A stretch of 35,478 bases of DNA. It comes from Seminavis robusta. Its lineage: Eukaryota; Bacillariophyta; Bacillariophyceae; Naviculales; Naviculaceae. Positions 9,956 through 20,169 of this stretch are shown one piece after another. Where the stretch lies: NCBI GenBank assembly GCA_903772945.1, contig CAICTM010001161.1, positions 1 to 35,478 on the forward strand. Reading direction: 5' to 3'. The position numbers and the translations under genes are program-made. Each line of letters begins with the position of its first letter. The first letter of the stretch is position 1. A model generated the notes under the pieces. The model was not told where the DNA came from and searched no databases. It saw only the letters and a list, made by a program, of their open reading frames with translations.

Positions 9956-12097
9956 CAACCATTTGCCTTCCCCGGAGCATCCGTCGTAAAAGGGAATGCC
10001 GAAGGTGATAGTCCAGTGCCCAGAGTAGTTCTACTTGCTTTCGCGCAAGCAACATCCTTTTCCTACATAGTTGCGCCCGGACCGGAGCAACCTGTCGTCT
10101 TGGAGGTTTGTGCAGGTGTGTAGGTGTGTGTATGTATGTTACACGAAGACGTTACTATGGGGGAGAGTGGACGAATGTTGTGTGTGAGATGTGTGAGGTG
10201 ATGTGTGAGGTGTGTGTAGGATTGTCGAGGAATGGTTGAGCTGTGGATGTTTGAGATCGGGTTACAAAGTGGTTGGGGTGGACTATGTTTGATTCAGCCT
10301 CTTCTTCGCCAGCCAAAGCCTGCCCTCGATGGCTTCCGTAGATAACCTCCTCCCTACTCTAAAACCCCTTGACTGATGTGGCAATGGGATCGAGAAGTCT
10401 CGGCAGCATTGCTGGAGGCTCTAGCCTGGCAACCAAACTCGAGTAGACTGAAAAGGCCGGGAGCTGATTGTAGAAGCAGGAACACCAGAACCATGAAGGC
10501 ACATCGTAGCTGCTCCATTGCATGTTGGCATTGCAAGACGTGTCATGAAGAAATTGTAGAGTACATCCATACAGATACTTGTGCCGCCACTAGTCTCAAC
10601 TCGAAGAAGGGCAAGGTTTACAACGAGAACCAATCCGACAACCAAAAAGACGAGCGGTACGGGTACGTTATGATGAAAGGACCAGAATATACAGAGAAGC
10701 CGCAAATCATCTCCTCGGGACGAAATGTCGACCTGACACTCTATCTCCACCATGCAAAATGGTGCTTTGAGCATTTCTTACGATGCCCAAACTGGAGAAC
10801 CTGTAGTCTGGACTGACTCGCTGGGACGGGTACATCAAGTTGATCAAAGTAGAGAAGATCCTGGACTATGGTACGTAGTTACTTTTCGCCGGCGGAAAGA
10901 GTCGAAACCTGCCACGGAGAAGCAGCGCTTTGGGTGACAAAAGAAGCACAGCTATGATACCTGGTAATCAGATTTTTTAAAAGAATGGTAATGAGAATAG
11001 CTTCTATTATAGCAACCCAGAATGACGTAGTAGAAACGTCCACTGACGAAGGGTGCCATGGTTTCCTCCAAACCATCGTGGACGGTGCCTCTTTTGAGCT
11101 GGCTACAAGGCACAAAAGCCTGGTTGACCGCATCTCCTGCGGTTACTATGCTAAAATCGTATGATCCTCATGGGTTATCTTGATTCTCGCCCTAGAGGCA
11201 GCAGTAGCAGATGGCAAACGCGATGCAAACAGATACAATGGCTGTTGCCTTTGATTGACAAATGCAAACCCGTCAAAAAAGAAGTACCGCTATCCTACAG
11301 TTTGCTTCTAAAGTTCTTGATACTGATGATAGAGGAGCTATCCATTCTCTGGTCGGAATGTCGGAATGTTTGATGCATTCGATCTCGCGTCCAATCAATC
11401 CAGTGGGACGTACGGGGAGTGTTCCAAATCCAGGATTAGACAATGATTTAGGCCGCAAATCAGATCTTGTCGTGGCATGCTCGCGTGAATCCATCAAAAT
11501 TTGGCTCACACCCTGCACGATCTCATGATTGCAGCGCTACGACTGCATAAAGCAAAGTTCACAAGAAATGCAACTGAAGCTGCAATTTTCTGGCCTAAAT
11601 TGGCAAACATGAAGCAACAGAAAGCAATTGGCAAGAGATTGCCACATTGGCACCATTCACCCTTGCATCCCAAGCTTACGAAATTTCTAAGCTAACACGC
11701 AAGTGCAAAAAGAGGGCTCCACGCATACCCCACGAGGCGAGGGCTCCTGGACGCTCGGCAGTAGCTCTTCACTCCTTCGCGCCAGGCTGCGATCCCAGGT
11801 TATGAGGCTCACGGACACGTCAGAGCGACGCAAATGACCCCACGTTGCACCGTAGCGTGCGCATTTTAAAAGTTGGTCGACGTCAGCAGCTCGGAGCAGT
11901 CCCAGCACTGGTGGCAAGAAAACGAAAGTCCACGACTGTCCTCCATCCACGCATCTGCCGACAACGTTGCCTTTGCGTTTGCATTGTGCTTTTGCATGGG
12001 GAAGGCTCGCTAGTCCAGTTTCTCACAACTTTGTTCTGCAACAGACCACAACACGTCAGTTTCAATTCCTTTCAAATATTCCAATAAAACCATCACC
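9858..12097. other. Intergenic stretch; homologous flank, then only weak ORFs
   Basis: Homology to the flank of the intact LRR gene continues to about 9955 (stop, a TATCATTATTACAA stretch, GCTAGC repeats). A GT-rich patch covers about 10120-10215. Several open frames occur at 10350-11700, the longest 146 codons (10376-10816). A 61-codon frame at 10752-10937 starts in CTCCACCATGC and reads MQNGALSISYDAQTGEP, which is fairly protein-like, but I recognise no family. The last 100 bases before 12098 are the likely promoter and leader of the NDUFA4-like gene. Confidence 0.5.
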
Positions 12098-12490
12098 ATG
12101 AACGCTTTTGCCCGCTCCATTGCCCAAACCGCCCCTCGGTAGGTCTTCGTTGTTTGTTTCATCTGCTGAAATTTTCAAAATTTTTCCCAATGACATGGCT
12201 TGTCGAAACAATGACGAGTTGATTATCTCCCATCTCATCCCTGTCTTTTTTCATTTTAAATTTATTATAGTGTTGCTGGACGTCGTTTCAACTCCACTCT
12301 GCCCGAAAGCTTCAACTCCAAGCAGAAGACCATGAAGCAAATCTGGTTGAGCGATCCCACCACATACCCTATCATGGCCGTTGTTGCTTTCGCCACCGGT
12401 ATTTGCTTCACATTTGCCACCACCAAGCTCATGTTCAGCCCCGATGTCCGAATCACCCCTGCCCGCAAGAACTCTCCCGTCCGAATCTAA
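12098..12490 (+). CDS. NDUFA4/B12D (MLRQ)-like small mitochondrial protein, two exons
   Basis: Exon 1 is 12098-12138 and exon 2 is 12271-12490. The intron of 132 bases starts GTAGGT and ends TTATTATAG, in phase 2, and joins CG|T to make Arg14. The product has 86 residues, starting MNAFARSIAQTAPR, and the usual length of the family is about 80-90. The core QIWLSDPTTYPIM, followed by a hydrophobic segment (about residues 46-64) and a short tail, matches the NADH-ubiquinone oxidoreductase MLRQ subunit/B12D family, which sits in the inner mitochondrial membrane with complex I or IV. The Arg- and Ser-containing N-terminus lacks acidic residues for its first 24 positions, consistent with mitochondrial targeting. 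The leader before the ATG is CATCACC. A TCAGTTTC element at 12056 resembles a stramenopile initiator. Whether it serves complex I, complex IV or another role in diatoms cannot be told from sequence. Confidence 0.85.
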
Positions 12491-13753
12491 ATAATGTTCT
12501 CTCTTGGCTCCAGGAGTTGAGTCAAATTTGAAAAGAGCAACTGGCAAACAGTTAGTTAGTTACACAACAACAATGACACAATGAGCGTGTCGCGGCGGAT
12601 GGTAGGAGTGGTACAACACTGTGGAGTGCCGTATGGAGGAAACAAACAAACAAACAGCCTCGAGTGGATGCTTGATGCGTATTTTGAAGCAAGGACCATG
12701 TAGCTGGGGAACAACATTAATCTTTATAATGTGAATACAACATGAAACTCAATCTGCAGTAGATCTTATTCTCTTGGCGTAGGAGTTCATCGATCGGACT
12801 GCTTGCATCGCTCTCGGACACATAGGAACTTTCGAAGAAGGATGACAATCCACAAAGCACGATAGCTGCCTGAATAGGAGCCACATGGAACAACGTCTCT
12901 GGTGCTTGGAGGGGGCGGGGCAACGTTCCACAGCTCTGGAAACAAACAGACCCCCGATGCGACCCGGGCCAAGAGCAGCCACCTCTAGCAACTGGGTTGG
13001 GTGCCATTGGGTGCCTTTCCGCTCCCTAGTAGCCAGCAAGGGGCCCGAGCTTCTCTGATCTGTGATTCTGTTGCATCCACGTTTTTTTGTTTCACATGGC
13101 TCTCCACACCTCTTGGCATTTGCACACCTACCGGTACAGACAGGCTCCTTCAAGTTCTGCTTCTGTTGGGAGCAGTGTGTTGCACTTCTCGTTGACATCA
13201 GATTCTGTCTAGAGCTACCGGTAGCTAGCTAGACAATAGCTATGACCTCCCAGCTTGACACTCTTGACATCGTGCGTTTCCAGCCGGGCTGGCCTTTCAA
13301 ACATGCTACTATGCCTTCGCGTCACGGGAAGCTTGTTCCCAAACTCTGCTACCTTTCGGACCCAAAGCCCTGGTTGCTGGCTCGGATCAGACAGTACGTT
13401 CTCAGCCCATATTGCTTCTTCCTGCTTGTGAAATGGTGCTGGCTGCCTGCTGCACCGTACGGTACCGGTACTGCAGCTTAATTCAGCCTCCTTGCTGAGC
13501 GATGCTTGGGCTACTCTGCGTCTGTGTCGCAGCTGCTTACTGAGGGTCGGCTGATGTCTGCAGCTGCTCTTTTGCAAATGAGTAATGATGCAAGCCAGAG
13601 TTGGAAGTTAGAAAAAAATGCATTCACTGTTGTTTTAACCTTATTGTGCAGCAGCTACATGTATAGCTTTTCTTGAAAGAAAAATGAAACTAGCTAGCTA
13701 GCCACACATAGCATACTGTACCTACCGGTAATTGTAATAATGATACTCTTCTT
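12491..13753. other. Intergenic stretch, no gene recognised
   Basis: Holds the 3' flank of the NDUFA4-like gene and the 3' flank of the minus-strand LRR gene. Two minus-strand frames of 149 (12749-13198) and 120 codons (13215-13577) have no recognisable domain and are rich in Arg, Ser and Cys, as expected of chance frames. TACCGGTA and GCTAGC motifs occur at 13128-13136, 13210-13232 and 13690-13732. Confidence 0.5.
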
Positions 13754-16110
13754 CTAATGGTAGACTGTCTGATTCGAGCATGGACAATCACAACCACACA
13801 GCTGGTCTGTGCATTCAAAGTTTAGAACGCAAGACCCCCACCCCCGGACACATGAGGAATTCTGCATGTAACATAAATCAATTGCCAGGGTACCCAATAG
13901 GCCATCATTGCCACTCAGGTCCAAATGGGCCAGATCAGACAAGGAACTCAGCTCGGATGGAATTGTTCCTGTCAACAGGGGCAAGTTGGTTAGATTCAGG
14001 ATTTGAAGGGCCGTCATCGAACCATATTCTGAAGGGATTTGGCCAGAGAATCGGTTGCCTCCCAGTTGCAGTATTTCGAGGGTTGCTCTTGATTGCAAAC
14101 TGGTAGGAAGACTGCCAGAAAAGTTGTTGTCATCAAGGAAAATCCACCGGAGAGCAGTCAATTCCTGCAGTTCCTTTGGGAACGGCCCTGATAGCTTGTT
14201 TCTGGGAAGTCTGATACCACGCATCACGGACAACAGACCAATCTCACTCGGCAGGGACCCGGTCAGCGAAACATTTGTCAAAGAAAGCCAATCCAAGTTT
14301 GTAGCCAATGCAATTTCACTGGGAAGGGAACCGTTCATCATGGTATTGGCTATCCACAGGCCAGTTAGCTCTGTTAATAACCCAACCTCACTAGGGACCC
14401 GGCCACTAAGAAGGCTCCACTGCTCATGCATGCTTAACTCAGAGCCCAAATGCAAAAATTTCAGGGAAGTCATCAACCAAAGCTCACTGGGAATTGTGCC
14501 TGAAAGATACGGGTTCATAAGATGCATTGTCGTCATGCTGGTCAACAGTCCCAGCTCACTGGGAACTGGGCCTGTGACAAGGTTGTTTGCGAGGTTTAGG
14601 TTTAACAGACCTGTCATCAAACCAAGTTGCGTAGGTAGAGTACCGGTCATATTTGGACCAATGTTGATGAACTCCATATTTGCCATGCTGTAGAACTCAG
14701 ATGGGAAGAGGTCAGTGATAGTCATCTGGGCTCCAAAGAATAGCAGCGTTAAATGTGTCAAGGATGTCAAAAGGGAAATCTCCGGTGGAACAGAAGGCAA
14801 CAAACCATCTAGCTCAAGATTTCCCAAATTGAGAGAAGTCAGTCTTCCTTGGTTGTCACATGGGAGATTTTGGTTTTGAGCTGAAAATTCGTAAAATTTT
14901 CCATCCAAGAAGAACCCAAATCCATGGGAAAACCAAAGGCACTCCTCTTCAGTATCATCCATCCATCTGTCCCGAATGGGCTGCCACCAGTTTTCTCCCT
15001 CAAAAGCGTAGAAGAATGTAGCCATGGCAAACAACTGCATCTTCCTCCATTCTGGGAGAAATGTAATGTTTTGATGATTTGCTAGCCAATGCCATGCTTT
15101 CCACTGAGGGGTATCACTGCTACTGCTAAGGATGCTGGCCAAAGTATGGTTGGGTAGACTGTCCAAAAGCATAGCCAGAACATCTGTGGGGGCAGACGAT
15201 GGAACTAGAGAAGGTTCCATAGAAAGGTAGATTGTAGGTGTAGCTGTCTCATCCGCAACACTGGATAAATCGTTCCTGCGCGTTCCAGCAACAGTCCCAA
15301 TAATCACAGCAGCAGCAAGAACAATCAAACAGAGCATGAAGATGAATTTCTGTTGCTGTTTCTTCTGATCTTTCTCTCTCTGCTCTGCAGCTTCCAAATC
15401 AACTGGATCGGCATGCATTAAATCGGCAGCAGCCTCTGTATCCTCCATTACTGGGTTGGCCACAGCCAGCTGATTGTTGCTGACAAATATCCTTGGAGCA
15501 GCAGATGTGCTGATCTGCTCAGTGCTTGGGATAGGATCCTGACTGTTGGTGGTGGCACCTACAATCCCGAAATCAAGATTAGTGCTTCGCTGTGGGGATG
15601 CTCCCATGAATGCATAGTCTCCGGGACAAGCATTCGGTTGGTGGTTTGCTCCTTGACGTACCCTAGTTGGTCCCAAGGGAAGTGGCTCTATTCCTCCTAC
15701 GGTGACATCCCAAAATGAGACATTCTGTATCCCACCATTATTAGTAGGGACGTTGGTCTGGGTTTTTCTGCTTGGGTGGTTTTCAGCGTTGGATTCAGTT
15801 GCTCCCGTGCTGCACTCAAGAGTACTGGTATGGGTGTCCAAACCTTTGAGGTTTTGAGTGGAGGCTTGATTCTCTTCTTCCTGAGCCTTTTCAGGGTTCT
15901 GGCCATTTGTTTCTTCCTCTGAGACCTCTTTGGATGGTGGCTTGGCGTCCGTTGTTCCTTCCTCCTTGGATCCAGATTTCGAAAATGTCACTTGTTTGTA
16001 CTCAGCGACATCACTGTTGTGTTTGCTGGGGTCCTTATTCATGGCCACAGCTGGCTATGATAGTTGCACTGGATTAGTAACACAGGGAGCAAGAGGAAAG
16101 TTTTGGCAAT
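13665..16110 (-). repeat. Right arm of inverted LRR gene duplication
   Basis: Mirror partner of 7520-9955, holding the intact gene. The arms are separated by about 3.7 kb that includes the NDUFA4-like gene. Flanking homology reaches roughly 60 bases beyond the start codon and 90 bases beyond the stop. Confidence 0.8.
13754..16048 (-). CDS. LRR receptor-like membrane protein without kinase (764 aa)
   Basis: Intact single-exon frame of 764 codons. Residues 1-233 are hydrophilic, rich in Glu, Asn and Ser, with no signal peptide. Residues 235-255 form one membrane segment (FIFMLCLIVLAAAVIIGTVAG) preceded by Gln/Lys, followed by TRR. After it come a Ser/Thr linker, a Trp-rich cap (WKAWHWL at 316-322, NWWQPIRDRW at 353-362, ECLWF at 369-373, PCDNQGRLTSLNL at 396-408), then about 10-12 plant-type LRRs (GxLPSExGLLTxL) to about 720, and a Cys-rich tail with CGCDCPC (751-757). 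The layout suggests a signal-anchor protein with LRRs outside the cell or in an organelle lumen and a cytosolic N-terminal tail. There is no kinase domain. Families of this type are expanded in pennate diatoms. Ligand and role are unknown. The preceding codon pair MAM offers two starts, at 16048 and 16042; the pseudogene keeps only the second. Confidence 0.85.
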   Translation of the reverse strand: MAMNKDPSKHNSDVAEYKQVTFSKSGSKEEGTTDAKPPSKEVSEEETNGQNPEKAQEEENQASTQNLKGLDTHTSTLECSTGATESNAENHPSRKTQTNVPTNNGGIQNVSFWDVTVGGIEPLPLGPTRVRQGANHQPNACPGDYAFMGASPQRSTNLDFGIVGATTNSQDPIPSTEQISTSAAPRIFVSNNQLAVANPVMEDTEAAADLMHADPVDLEAAEQREKDQKKQQQKFIFMLCLIVLAAAVIIGTVAGTRRNDLSSVADETATPTIYLSMEPSLVPSSAPTDVLAMLLDSLPNHTLASILSSSSDTPQWKAWHWLANHQNITFLPEWRKMQLFAMATFFYAFEGENWWQPIRDRWMDDTEEECLWFSHGFGFFLDGKFYEFSAQNQNLPCDNQGRLTSLNLGNLELDGLLPSVPPEISLLTSLTHLTLLFFGAQMTITDLFPSEFYSMANMEFINIGPNMTGTLPTQLGLMTGLLNLNLANNLVTGPVPSELGLLTSMTTMHLMNPYLSGTIPSELWLMTSLKFLHLGSELSMHEQWSLLSGRVPSEVGLLTELTGLWIANTMMNGSLPSEIALATNLDWLSLTNVSLTGSLPSEIGLLSVMRGIRLPRNKLSGPFPKELQELTALRWIFLDDNNFSGSLPTSLQSRATLEILQLGGNRFSGQIPSEYGSMTALQILNLTNLPLLTGTIPSELSSLSDLAHLDLSGNDGLLGTLAIDLCYMQNSSCVRGWGSCVLNFECTDQLCGCDCPCSNQTVYH

Positions 16111-17294
16111 ACTTTGGTGCAAAAGGATGTTGAGTTGTTGACGATACCTTCGGCAGATTTTGGCTAGCTACTACCTGGTACCGGTAGAGGGATGAAAAAA
16201 GTGCATACGTGCATTATTTTCTGGGTGATTGACACCAGGTGAGTTGTTAAATCCTGGAAAATCAAGTGAATTACAGTTGTTAAATCCATTAATGTCTTGA
16301 AATTTGTTCTGGAAGCTTCTCAGGAAATCAAATTCCATGACTTAGTTCTTTCGCGATCCTGGGTGTTCGAATACCTATTCGCAAGGTTCCCCACCCCCCA
16401 CCCCTACCGTTTCCTGTGCCTGTTCCAAAAGCAAGCCCATTGTGTCGTAAATGCTTTGTCTCACATTTTGAAAAGGGGTAGTCAAGTCATGAAATTGTAA
16501 AAGTGTTCCGGTGTACTATTAATAGTACCCGGCTTGGAATCGGCAGTCAACAGAGCTCCGCTCCGAGGCAACAAAGAGACCAATTCGAGAGGCTGAAAGC
16601 TGAAAGTGGTGCCATTGAAACGACCATCCTTCAATTGGGCACTAGGTGAGCTAATATAAGAAGATTCGATTCATTGGCCCCTCTAGTAGTTGACTGGCTA
16701 CCAGCCACAGTGGCAATTTTGAAGGTGGCAGAGGCTCTAGAAGACTAAAGAAGGTTACCTTTTTTAAGTAGGGTGTGAGTTGGGTGATAGTTAGGTGTGG
16801 GTAGGGGTGTGAGTTGAAAAAACTGCTGCGCCTTTTTCCACCTACTACCCTGCCGGTAGTTATTGTAGTCAGAGTCGAGTCGAGTCAGTCGCTCGCCTCA
16901 GTCGGGTTCTCAAGACCATCTTCAGAGAGTGCACATGCTACCACCCCTCGTTTTTATTCTGGAGTCGCTCTAGCTAGCTAGCTTGTAGAAGTCTACTAGC
17001 ACCATGGTGGTTTGCTAGCTAGTACCGGTATGTAGCTAGAGTACCGGTAGTCCATAGTAAATGGACCGAAGGCACAAATAATATGCTTTGAAACATGCAC
17101 CGAAGACCCCTTCTTCATCAATTATTGAATGATTAAAATTACGCTAAGACCATGAGGCACAAAAGCTGCTGGGTTTACTTCGACGTGTCCTTTGTCAGGA
17201 ACTCTGCTTCCAGCCAGTTGGTTGCTACTGGTCCCGGCGGAACAGTACCGGGTACTTGTCAAAACCACAGCGCTGAGCTCCCATTTATTTAGTT
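16111..17294. other. Intergenic stretch, no gene recognised
   Basis: Contains a perfect 16-base palindrome GTACTATTAATAGTAC (16513-16528), a G/T-rich patch (16765-16815), GCTAGC and TACCGGTA motifs (16970-17050), and frames no longer than 94 codons without recognisable content. It separates the 5' end of the LRR gene from the 3' end of the next minus-strand gene. Confidence 0.5.
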
Positions 17295-20013
17295 TTAGGT
17301 TGGCCCTGGGGCTGGTTTGGCGGCAGGTGCTGCTGCTGCTGCTGGTTGTAAAGAAGCTGCTGCGGCAACCACTTTTGGAGCTGCAGCAGTGGGCTTGGAT
17401 GCTGGTGCCAGTGGATTGGGCACCCCCAGAGTCGACACTGGAGCCGCCGCCACGGGTTGCGGCGGTGGCATGGTAATGGCCGGCTTGACCACCACCGCCG
17501 GTGCTGGTGCCGGTGGGGCCTTTTTGACAACTACAGCTGCTGCCGTCGTCGCAGGAGCCGGAGCCTTTTTCTTCTTTTTGGGCACTGCTGGAGTCGTCGT
17601 CGCTGGCGCAGCAGCCCCTCCCGCTGCAGTTGTGGAAGCCGACGACAATTTCCGTTTCTTGGACCCCTTTTTCTTGGTTCCCTTTTTCTTGTTGCTACCT
17701 TCCGGGGGCACATCTTCTTGTTGTTGTTGCTGTTCCATTCCCACGACATCAATATGCAGATTGCGCAATGCGGCAAAATAAACGGGATCCGAAATCATAT
17801 CTTGTCGATCCTGTTCATTTAATAGCAGTGTCCGCAAACAATCGCGGACGGGTGCGGCATTGACGTGACGACTGGTCGGTGCCGCCGCAATGGCCTGTTT
17901 TTGTTGTCGCCAGACTTCCTGGAGACGCGCCACTCGTTTTTGGGAGGCATCCAATTCGTCCAATGCCTCATCGACTTGTTGGAGTATCGTGTGGGGCATG
18001 AGACTGTCCGTTTCGTGTCGTGGAACTCCGTAGCACATGGCGTAACGGACCGGTTGGGGTTGTTGTGGTGTAGTAGTTTTGGTAGCGCTGGTGGTAGCGG
18101 TTGTGGAAACTGGCTGTTGTACCATTTGCACCACTCCCGTGGCAACGAGTAGTTCGAGAATATCCTTCAAGACAAATGCCGATGCTTGTTTGGCAGAAAA
18201 GGAGGAAGACGAACTTGTGGTCGAAGTTGATGCAGCGGTGGTGGAAGTGGTGTTTGTGGTTGTGGCAGTATTATTGTTGGTCATGGCAACGGCGGACGAT
18301 TTGGTGAGCGTGACGGGTGGTAGATTGAATTCCAATTGTCGAAATGTCAAGGGGCCGTCTGTCAAAAATGAAAAATGAACGAAGTAGTATACATGTGAGC
18401 TTGTGATCGAATCAACAAACAAATACAACTACACAGACACATCACCATAGCATCAAAACAGTCACTTACATGTCTGCAGTAGAGCACACAAATCTTGTAC
18501 AACTTGTGCAACGACAGCCGAATCAGGTACGAGCCCTAGAACGGCATTTTTGGGCGTCGTGGGTGTACTGGGAGTATTGTTGTTGTTGTGGTTGGGTGTT
18601 GTGAGTGCTGCCGCTCGTGCCAATTTGGCATTAATGGCAACAACCGGTTTGGTGGTTGCTGTTGTAATGGCAGTAGTCGTCCCCTTATTAGTGGAAGTGG
18701 CTACTTTGACTGGCTGTACTACCGGTGGTACTATGGCTCTGGAAGATGGAGTGGCAACAAGTGCGGCTGGTTGTTGTACTCTGAGTGGTTGTTGTTGAGG
18801 TGGTGGTGGTGCTAGTTTGGCTTGTGGTTGTTGTTGCGCAAGTGTGTTGACTACTACGGGGGCGTTTGTTGCAGCTGGTGGTGGTGGTTTGGTTGTAGGT
18901 AACACAGCTGGTGGAGGAGTGGGTTGTGGTAGTGGTGTTGGTTGAGGTTTGCCAAGCTGTGTTGGCACTGTTGGTCGTGGTGCTGCTGGTTGTGCCACTT
19001 GAGTTGCTTGTGGCTGCTTAACTACTACAGCTGGTTGTTGCTGGACTTGTGGTACTGGCTTTGATTGCGGAATTGGTTTTGACAGTGGAACAGCTGCCGT
19101 AGTAGCACTAGTAGCCACTGAAGTCGCAGGTTTGGCTACAGCTGTGGCAGTGGGAGCTGGTGTGCTGCTGGCTACTACTAGTGCCTTGGTGGGTTGTTGC
19201 GGAACTGCTGGTGGTGGTGGTGGTGGTTTTGCCACTGAAGTTTGTTGTTGTGATTGAGTAGAGGGTGCTGGTTTGGTAGTGGCTGCTGCTGGCTTAGTGG
19301 TACTTGGCTGTGTGGCTGTATTGGGTGCTGCAGTTGCTGCTGTTTGTGGAGTAGCTTGCTTTGATTTCTCCATTTCTTTTGCTGCTGCTTTCTTCATCTC
19401 TGCTTTCTCCTTTTCTTGTGTACTTGTAGTAGGAGCTGAAGCCGTCTTCACTGGTTCACTCTTCGTTGTTGTTGCCGTGGTGGTCGCCTTAGGGTTGGCA
19501 GCTGCAGCAGCCTTTGGTTTCTCTTCTACTGCTGATTCCTTCTTGTCTTTGACTTGGCTTGGATTTTCCTTTGACACGCTCTTTGCTGTCTTTGTTGTTG
19601 CTGTAGTTGCTGCTGTAGTCCCACCTTTCTTGGCTACCGCTTCCTCGTCCACTTCTTCTTCTTCGTCGTCTTCATCACTGCTCTCGTCTGCTGCTGGTTG
19701 TGGCGCTTGTGCTAGTACTGTCTGCGGCGGTTGTCCTTCCGAGTCTTCGTCCACGTCTTCTTCGTCCGAACTACTGTCGGGACTGTTCACCGTGCCTGGT
19801 GGGTCTCGGGTATTGGATGTACAACCAGGAGGATCGCTGCCCATTGTTGTTCTCCTTACTTGTCTTCTTTAGAGTAGCAGATGTTGTTGTTGTGGCTGTT
19901 GTCTGTTGTTGCTGCCGTCGATCGTTGTGTCGGCCATGGTCTTGGTCTTTTTCCTGCCATTTCAGATCCACGGTGAACTGTGCTCCAAGGTGCGCCATCC
20001 CACCTCCACGCAC
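17295..20013 (-). CDS. Low-complexity, probably nuclear protein with winged-helix-like core, three exons
   Basis: My model joins exon 1 (20013-19860), exon 2 (19795-18470) and exon 3 (18358-17295) into 847 codons. Intron 1 (64 bases, GTAAGG...CACCAG) turns ACA A|GC into Thr-Ser and joins two frames exactly. Intron 2 (111 bases, GTAAGT...TTGACAG) joins T|AC as Tyr494. The N-terminus is followed by Gln/Thr runs, acidic Ser clusters (SSSDEEDVDED) and a long Ala/Thr/Pro/Gln region. Around residues 479-604 lies an ordered part: QDLCALLQT, YGPLTFRQLEFNLPP, then AFVLKDILELLVATGVVQMV and RYAMCYGVP. This helix, helix, wing order resembles a winged helix, by layout only. A coiled-coil-like stretch follows (615-655), then Lys-rich clusters (about 716-730) suited to nuclear import, and an Ala/Pro tail. 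I do not recognise the family. A chromatin or transcription role is an inference. If intron 1 is not used, translation could begin at 19844. Confidence 0.7.
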
Positions 20014-20169
20014 GTCGGCATCATCGCTTCACTCACACATCTATCATCAAATCGATCTGTTTGATCGTTGAGCCAAATCCAAATCAACACATCCGAACTG
20101 ATGCAATCGAAAGGACACTGCTTACTGTATGATCTGATCATCTGATCTAACTATCTAACTAATAACACC
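20014..20169. promoter_or_regulatory. Short shared divergent promoter region
   Basis: Only 156 bases separate the start codons of the minus-strand low-complexity gene and the plus-strand PC-esterase-like gene, so the two probably share a bidirectional promoter. It contains repeated GATC words (ATCAAATCGATCTG, TGATCTGATCATCTGATC). No clear TATA box is seen. Confidence 0.5.

Noticed and set aside
10376..10816. 146-codon plus-strand frame, with a 117-codon frame opposite
   Set aside because: Neither has a recognisable domain and both overlap. I cannot choose, so no gene was called.
12749..13198. 149-codon minus-strand frame
   Set aside because: No recognisable domain or signal, composition rich in Arg, Ser and Cys, and overlapping frames on both strands.
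13215..13577. 120-codon minus-strand frame
   Set aside because: No domain, no clear leader, and it lies in flank sequence with GCTAGC motifs.
16350..16385. GTGTTCGAATAC resembling a tRNA T-loop
   Set aside because: The flanking bases do not form the five-pair stem and no D or anticodon arm could be placed upstream.
17317..17781. 154-codon plus-strand Ala/Gly-rich frame, and 19273-19872
   Set aside because: Antisense shadows of the low-complexity gene on the minus strand.
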